Part shown: in pieces, positions 58,723-64,000 of the stretch | Layout: each line of letters opens with the position of its first letter | Position numbering within the stretch: position 1 is the stretch's first letter | Assembly: GCF_013426205.1 (NCBI RefSeq) | Contig: NC_089428.1 | Location: forward strand, 1,550,001 to 1,614,000 | Source of the DNA: Metarhizium brunneum | Lineage: Eukaryota > Ascomycota > Sordariomycetes > Hypocreales > Clavicipitaceae | Reading direction: 5' to 3' | DNA: 64,000 nucleotides | Program-made: the position numbers and the translations under genes | The notes under the pieces: generated by a model | The model's input: the letters and a program-made list of their open reading frames with translations, nothing else | Databases searched by the model: none | Told to the model about the DNA's origin: nothing

Positions 58723-59319
58723 CGGCATGTGATGGATGGGAGAGACGGGGACTCGTGATTTTTAAAGGAATCGCCTACAGTTTGCGGCAGGGCATCTTTC
58801 CTTATCGCAAAATACTCTCCGCCGTTACAGTATGAATACTATATTGCGTGACATGCACCTTTAGCGGGGATATGAACATGTTTTCGACCCTCGCTATACC
58901 AGTCAGTTTTCATTCGGGCATGCAATGCCCCTTTCCGTGCGGTTTGTCTTGGTGATGCAATTATGTATAAAAAAGTAGAAGCGCAATGATGACCATTTGG
59001 CTTGTCCAGTAAAAGATGACTAAAAGTAGAAAAGAGAGAAAACGACTCCGATTTCGTATCAGCAGATCCCAACTCCATGCAATGCCTTTTCCCCATATCT
59101 ACAAGCAAAACAGGAAAACAAGCCCTCTCTGTCGTCCAAAACAAAGTCTTTCTGCATACATGCATGTAAGCTAAAACTACTCGCTTGACCCATGAACCAA
59201 GAAGCTACGTTCAAACATGAGGCGACGAATACTAATGGGGGAAACAAAAAATTCAACGAACCCAAACATTTTTTTTAGAATCATACACAGTTCGAACCGC
59301 TGACCCGAGGCAACAAACT
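58723..59319. other. Convergent 3' gap
   Basis: Holds the 3' ends of the MAPR gene and of the Tre1-like gene. No gene seen. Confidence 0.6.
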
Positions 59320-62077
59320 TCACATCTGTAAAATGGTTGCAGCCTTTCGTAATAAAGCCGCTGTTTTTGCTGTCAGTAGTCTTGCTAGTTCCCAGTCGCC
59401 TGCCTCTACTGTATCGCGAATAGCAGGGAAAAATGATGCGTCATAAGTTGACCATAACTGAGGGCCGAACACGACGTGCTTGAATTGAGTACGGTTTGGA
59501 ATCTATTCAAAGTCAGCACAGTCCACCAATACAGAAGAATGAGGTACTTACACCACCGCCGAGCTCTAAATCCAGGAGCGAAGCTTCAAAAGCAGCCATC
59601 CGGTCATTATAATTGATCCGCTGGGTCCCAAGACCATTTGCTTCGTACCCGCCGCTGCTGAGAATCGAGCGATCCCATTCTAATTCCCACTTCTCAAACT
59701 CCTCAGCGTTACTCTTGACCAACTCGACGGCATCCTTGAGTTCCTGGAAAGGTATCTTTGAAGCGCCGTCCTTGGCAGTTTTTTGCTTGTTCACCCAATA
59801 TTCCAGGTCATGAACCCAGTGATTGAGGCTTCGGGCATAACCAACCATGTCGAACGGCATGATGGCCCTGTCAGCCAGGTCGAGGAGCAGTAGGCCAACA
59901 ACCTGGCCCATGAGTCCATGGTAGATAAAGTTCGGATCTATTACCTGCTCAACCAAATTGAAGCTTTCATAGCTGGAGCCGAAGGGCACTGGCTCTCCCT
60001 CGAACTTAAGGTCAATCGAGCTTGTACCGGCTATATCCTGGAATGGGACATAGTCGCCTCCCCCACCGAGGCCCTGCAGAGTTGCTTTGCGGCTATCCCA
60101 CTGGTATTTGAGAGTCTCATTCTTGAAAGGGTCTACGACACGTTCCAGAGCTCGAATGAGGGCTCTATCCAGTGGCGGGGATCCTGCCGCTGTGAATTGG
60201 GTGCCTGTGATCGCAGCGTCTAGATTGATATAGGCGTAGGCATTCTGCCGCAATGTATCCAGGTTCATTTCAACGTATTCGGTGGACCCGACCATATTGT
60301 ATTCTGCTGCATCCCAGGACATGAATTCAATAGTACGTAGGGGACGCCAGCCCCGGCTTAGCAGGTTACCAAAGATGCGAGCCAGCTCAATCATAACCGC
60401 AGTTCCAGAGTGAGGTTGGGAAGCGCCAAATGCCATGGAGTCACGATGATTGCCGAGAATGATGGAGTTTGACGTTTGTTCCATGCCTAAAATTTTGCCA
60501 TAGACGTTCCATACGGGCTGTTTTTCGATCTCATCCTGCTCATTTTGTAGACGAACGACAGGTGAAGAATGGTCGCCTGTCCACCACTCATCCACTTCTG
60601 GGACACTGCCTTTCCACCCATCGGGAACCTGTTGTCCGTGGCCCTTTAATTGTTGCAGCAGAACCTTGGCGTCTCTCCAAGCAAGTGGCAAGCTGGGTAT
60701 CTTCACTAGACCCGGCGCATCCTCGACAGCCATTCTCTGTTTTTCTTTTTTGCTTTCCCAGCCAGGCGTTAGAACATCACCGACTCCCATGTTCTTGAGG
60801 CTCACAGAACCCCGTTGCACACCATCCTCAGGCATCCATCGTCCCTTGGGCGCAACGTCACCCTTGACAAACCCGTTTTCGGCGGGATCGCTATAGATTA
60901 AGCAGCCAGCGAATCCAGCAAGCTCTGCTGCCTTGACTTTAAGGGCCACGTCCTTTTGGGTACCCATTTGTCGTACGAGGGCAATAGCTCCTTTTGTATC
61001 AATTCCTTCGTCTTTGAGCTTTTGAAAGTCGCCTGGAGAGCCATAATTAGCATATATAAGAGGACCCTTGACATCGCCAGACTTGGAATGGGCGTGAAAG
61101 GCGTATGTCTGTCGCCCAGCTGCTTCTCCGCCGCGTTCTTCCTCATCCAGCTTTGCAGTCCATTTAGCCGTCTTGCCATCCGTATCCATGATTTGCACGG
61201 CGCGACCGTCTTTTCGTGGATAATTGACATAAACGTAATATTTGTCAAGTTGTACCGACTCGAGCCCGGCCCGATGGAACATGCTTTCAACATCCATGGC
61301 CATTGCATAGTCTCCTTCGGTGCCAGCAATATGTGCATAGTGCGAGTAGTGCAGAACCGAAGCCCGCATACGCATGGGGTCGACATTAGACTGTAGAAAG
61401 GCTTTGAGATCTTCCGGATCGAAGCGCAGACCTCCTGGGAGACGAGTTGAGAAGCCGCTGAAGAACCCAGTGGCAAATAAGAAGTAGATGAAGCCAAGGA
61501 CAATTAAAAGTGCGATAAGCCGGGCAAAGACTATAATCAATGCCATGGAGTTCATCCTGGGCCACTGCCGTGGAGTGTCGGTGCTAGTTTCAGTTTCGGC
61601 CTCGTTCTCATTACGGGTCGGTTCAGTGGCGCGTGAAGGAAGTTGGATGCGGAATCTCGGTAATCTCGGTCTCCAGGACCATTTCCATTTGGGTAGTGAT
61701 AAGGAGAAACCTATTCTCTTGCTCCATACCGAGCCTATTGATGTGGATGGTTCTTCAACTTCCATCTCTTGCATTTCCCGGCGTATTTGAGCGGCCTCCT
61801 CATCGCTATCAAGCTCGCTATCACTACCCAAAAGACTGAATTCATCGTCGGTTTCTACCGTGGGCGGCCGGTATCCACGGGGTGGTTGCCTCGATGGTCC
61901 GGCGGCAGTCTCCGGCTGTCGCAGGAGTGATTGTTGTTCAACTTCGTCGGCATCGCGATTGTCTATCGATGATCTGGCAGGGTCCCAGACATAGCCGCGA
62001 CGGCTTCCACTGGCCAAAGCCTCATCGTAGGTTGGAGGGACCGGATCATAGAATGGGGTCTTCTCGTCGGAAGGCAT
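59320..62077 (-). CDS. Tre1-like transferrin-receptor/M28 family protein, probably inactive peptidase
   Basis: Minus-strand exons 62077-59552 and 59502-59320 (phase 0, 49-nt intron) give 902 residues. The layout is type II membrane: an N-tail of about 180 residues with a PPTY motif (residues 14-17), a basic patch, one membrane helix near 180-205, a PA insert (PLIYANYGSPGDFQKLKDEG), the M28-like domain, and a C-terminal transferrin-receptor-like dimerisation domain ending in the second exon (VVFGPQLWSTYDASFFPAIR). Compared with glutamate carboxypeptidase II, the His of NHRDS and the Asp of YINLDAA remain, but the bridging Asp is Gln, the catalytic Glu is Ala (SWDAAEY) and the last zinc His is Gly. 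PPxY motifs recruit Rsp5-type ubiquitin ligases; yeast Tre1/Tre2 work this way in sorting Smf1. Function by analogy. Confidence 0.92.
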
Positions 62078-63016
62078 CGTGGACTAGACGCAAGAGGGTG
62101 CGCAGTCTACGGTAAGCAGCGAATCGAAAGCAGCCTGCCATGCAATACAGTTGGAACTAAACAAGTTCTACTTTGGTCGCTGGTGGGTGGGATGCGTTCT
62201 AAGTTGCGACGGGTATCTGTCTGAGTTGTGTCCGTCGGCACGGATTCGCGGCGTCGGCAACAGCGGTATCGATTACCAGGGGAATTACAATGAGCGTAAA
62301 GAAAGAAGAAAATTCAAAGAATGCGGCGCTGCTTAGGATTTAAAGGCGTCTAAAAATGCTTCATTGTAAACGATAGAGCCAAAAGCCAGTGTCGCCAGCT
62401 TGACAGGCGGCTGAAGGATGATGGCCGCGATGTTAAGGAGGCCTGGTGGTGATGTAGCTGGGTGGTTTGAATGGGTGGGCGCACATCTTTGAATGCCAGT
62501 GCTGGGCGTTCCAGCGCCGCTGCTAGTTGGACAGTAGTGTGAACCAGCACTTTGAGGCGCAGGTGTCGCGTCGCAGTTCCGTGCGTCTGGCTGGACAAGG
62601 TACTTATGAACATGTCTGGTCTGGTGTCTGCTGAGAAACATGGACATCTATTTGGACCTAGGACATACTTAAACTCAGCACTGAGGTAAGTAGTTGAGTA
62701 CGTAAAGTACCTAATACGAAGACTGTCCAAATGCACCAAGGACGCCCTCAACATCAGGATTAAATATAACAATCAACTGGCATTTGGATCTCACCTCAGC
62801 GCAACATTGAATACCACCTGAAGTGCCGCAGACCTGGGCACCACGCCAAGGAGCACTAGTCCGCGAACACGTAAGTATGTACCTTTGTGGCGGTGCCAGT
62901 AAGACTCATATTGGCTTTAATCAAGATATTTGACCATCCCCAAGCACACGACAGCATGCTGCATCAATGCTTGTACAGATACCTCAGCACTCGATGTCCC
63001 AGTGCCTCTTTATCCA
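62078..63016. promoter_or_regulatory. Upstream region of Tre1-like gene
   Basis: About 0.9 kb. The promoter of the Tre1-like gene lies right of 62077. A GTAAAGTACC patch occurs at 62687-62713. Minus-strand open frames at 62333-62772 are low-complexity and unrecognised. Confidence 0.5.
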
Positions 63017-63445
63017 ATGCCAAGACCCTCCACCGTGATTGAATACGTACCTACGCCAGCGTCTTGGCGGCAACAAAAACCATACGAACCAGACTCTTCA
63101 CAATCCATGTCCAGTTCTGAACGAGGTGCCAAAAAGACACCGCGGCAGGCTTTGACAACCGTCTCGCCGAACGTCTTCACTCGGTTTTCTCTACTTGTGT
63201 GTACCGCCTTATGCACGGCCTGGCACTTTACAAATCGCCATTGGTGTGACTCGCGGAAGTTGCAAGGCTGCTCAGGGTGTGGGGGCGTTCAGTCTGAGAC
63301 TGAACTTGCTGTTTCGACGACGCAAGGGCCCAAAGTCACGCAGTGGCATCTGCAGGAACTGATGCCTTTGTCTCGCATTCTCATCCATCATCTCATCTAC
63401 TACGCGCATCTTCAGCTAGCGACAGTAGACAGCGGACCGGCTTAG
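63017..63445 (+). CDS. Possible small hypothetical protein
   Basis: An ATG-initiated frame of 142 codons begins PRPSTVIEYVPTPASWRQQK, has a polar Ser/Lys-rich stretch, then a weakly hydrophobic Cys-rich part. I do not recognise it, there is no intron support, and the second half looks random. It may be chance or the first exon of a gene. Kept only because no better gene occupies the right end. Confidence 0.2.
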   Translation: MPRPSTVIEYVPTPASWRQQKPYEPDSSQSMSSSERGAKKTPRQALTTVSPNVFTRFSLLVCTALCTAWHFTNRHWCDSRKLQGCSGCGGVQSETELAVSTTQGPKVTQWHLQELMPLSRILIHHLIYYAHLQLATVDSGPA

Positions 63446-64000
63446 TTCGTCTCACAGCACCTACCAGCCGATAATGCCCAATAACCTCGAGGAGCCATGG
63501 AAAAATACAATAAAATGCCGGGTTTAGGGGGAAGGGAGAAGGGGATTAGACACGTGGACAAAGCGCATCAAGAGGACGAGGGAGAAAACAAGATGTACAT
63601 ATATACACATAAGAAGTACATTGTGTCTCGTGCACTTTTCTCTTCAGTCGGACGCCTGTTCAAAAAGTATCTACACTCTCCACCTTGACTCTCTCCCAAT
63701 GACCTTCACAGCCTTTGGTGCCATTTTGATACCTTCAGCTTGGGTAAAGTACTACTCCTTCGTACTGTCTGCTCCTTATATTCTCCAAAGTTTGATGGAA
63801 ATGCTTCTTACTTGTCTCGATGGAACCAGATTCTTGCTGGTTGCCTGCCAAATTCGAGTGGATGAGCTCGATTAAGCCATTGAGATATTTAGTTGTCACC
63901 TAATGTAACCATATGTCAGCCTTATTCACCACGAGTCGTTCGCTGGGCCCTCTTACCGATTCATTCTGTTGATCAAAATAGTAGACATATCTGTCCAGAA
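63446..64000. other. Right edge, no gene recognised
   Basis: About 0.55 kb with short open frames only; they lack recognisable features. Confidence 0.5.

Noticed and set aside
62333..62772. Two overlapping minus-strand open frames
   Set aside because: Low-complexity, unrecognised, and in the promoter of the Tre1-like gene. A short hydrophobic end in one of them was not enough to call a gene.
1..64000. Secondary-metabolite cluster, CRISPR array, or dispersed 5S rRNA/tRNA genes
   Set aside because: No polyketide synthase, peptide synthetase, terpene synthase or P450 genes; no spacer-repeat array; I found no convincing B-box or 5S core by eye. A tRNAscan or Rfam search would settle the RNA question.

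Overview
This window is nuclear DNA of a filamentous ascomycete. I place it in the Sordariomycetes, probably Hypocreales; the order-level placement is inference from protein similarity I recall. The evidence is: compact genes with introns mostly of 49-146 nt (the longest is 263 nt) bounded by GT/AG; a chromodomain-less DIM-5 H3K9 methyltransferase; fungus-specific families (an OSH4/Kes1-type sterol carrier, a VRL1-type VPS9-ankyrin-PX protein, a Cid2-family protein, a Tre1-like peptidase relative); and no operons. I recognise no transposon, rRNA gene, tRNA gene, CRISPR array or secondary-metabolite cluster.

Layout from left to right. A Ser/Thr/Pro-rich gene runs off the left edge (minus). After a 3.6 kb gap come beta-COP (plus), a UBTD-type ubiquitin-domain protein (minus), DIM-5 (plus), a small predicted mitochondrial membrane protein (plus), a CSN8/PSMD8/EIF3K-like protein (minus), sphingosine kinase (minus), the NatA subunit NAA15 (minus), a Cid2-family protein (minus), OSH4/Kes1 (plus), class II fructose-bisphosphate aldolase (minus), BCS1 (plus), a microbial-type PARG (plus), an amino-acid permease (plus), the VRL1-like protein (plus), a conserved fungal protein of unknown function (minus), a Nudix hydrolase (minus), a NADAR protein (plus), TIM44 (minus), mitochondrial uS11m (plus), a PPPDE/DeSI-type protease (minus), OLA1 (plus), a MAPR cytochrome-b5-like protein (plus) and a Tre1-like M28 pseudopeptidase (minus).

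Functional themes. Mitochondria: BCS1, TIM44, uS11m and the small membrane protein, with TIM44 and uS11m sharing a 331 bp divergent promoter. Membrane traffic and lipids: beta-COP, VRL1-like, OSH4, sphingosine kinase, Tre1-like. Ubiquitin: UBTD, PPPDE protease, and the PPxY motif of the Tre1-like protein. ADP-ribose and nucleotide chemistry: PARG, plus a divergent Nudix/NADAR pair. This is a housekeeping region, and I found no convincing undescribed gene system.

The most unusual non-coding signal is two short motifs confined to gaps: the palindrome TACCTAGGTA (at least nine exact copies) and TACGGAGTA (at least eight copies, either strand). Points worth checking in genes are the early stop in NAA15, the loss of metal ligands with retention of a PPxY motif in the Tre1-like protein, a 3-nt first exon, an 8-nt first exon, and the very GC-rich MAPR exon. 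Exon boundaries were inferred by eye from splice signals, frame and family conservation; there is no transcript evidence.
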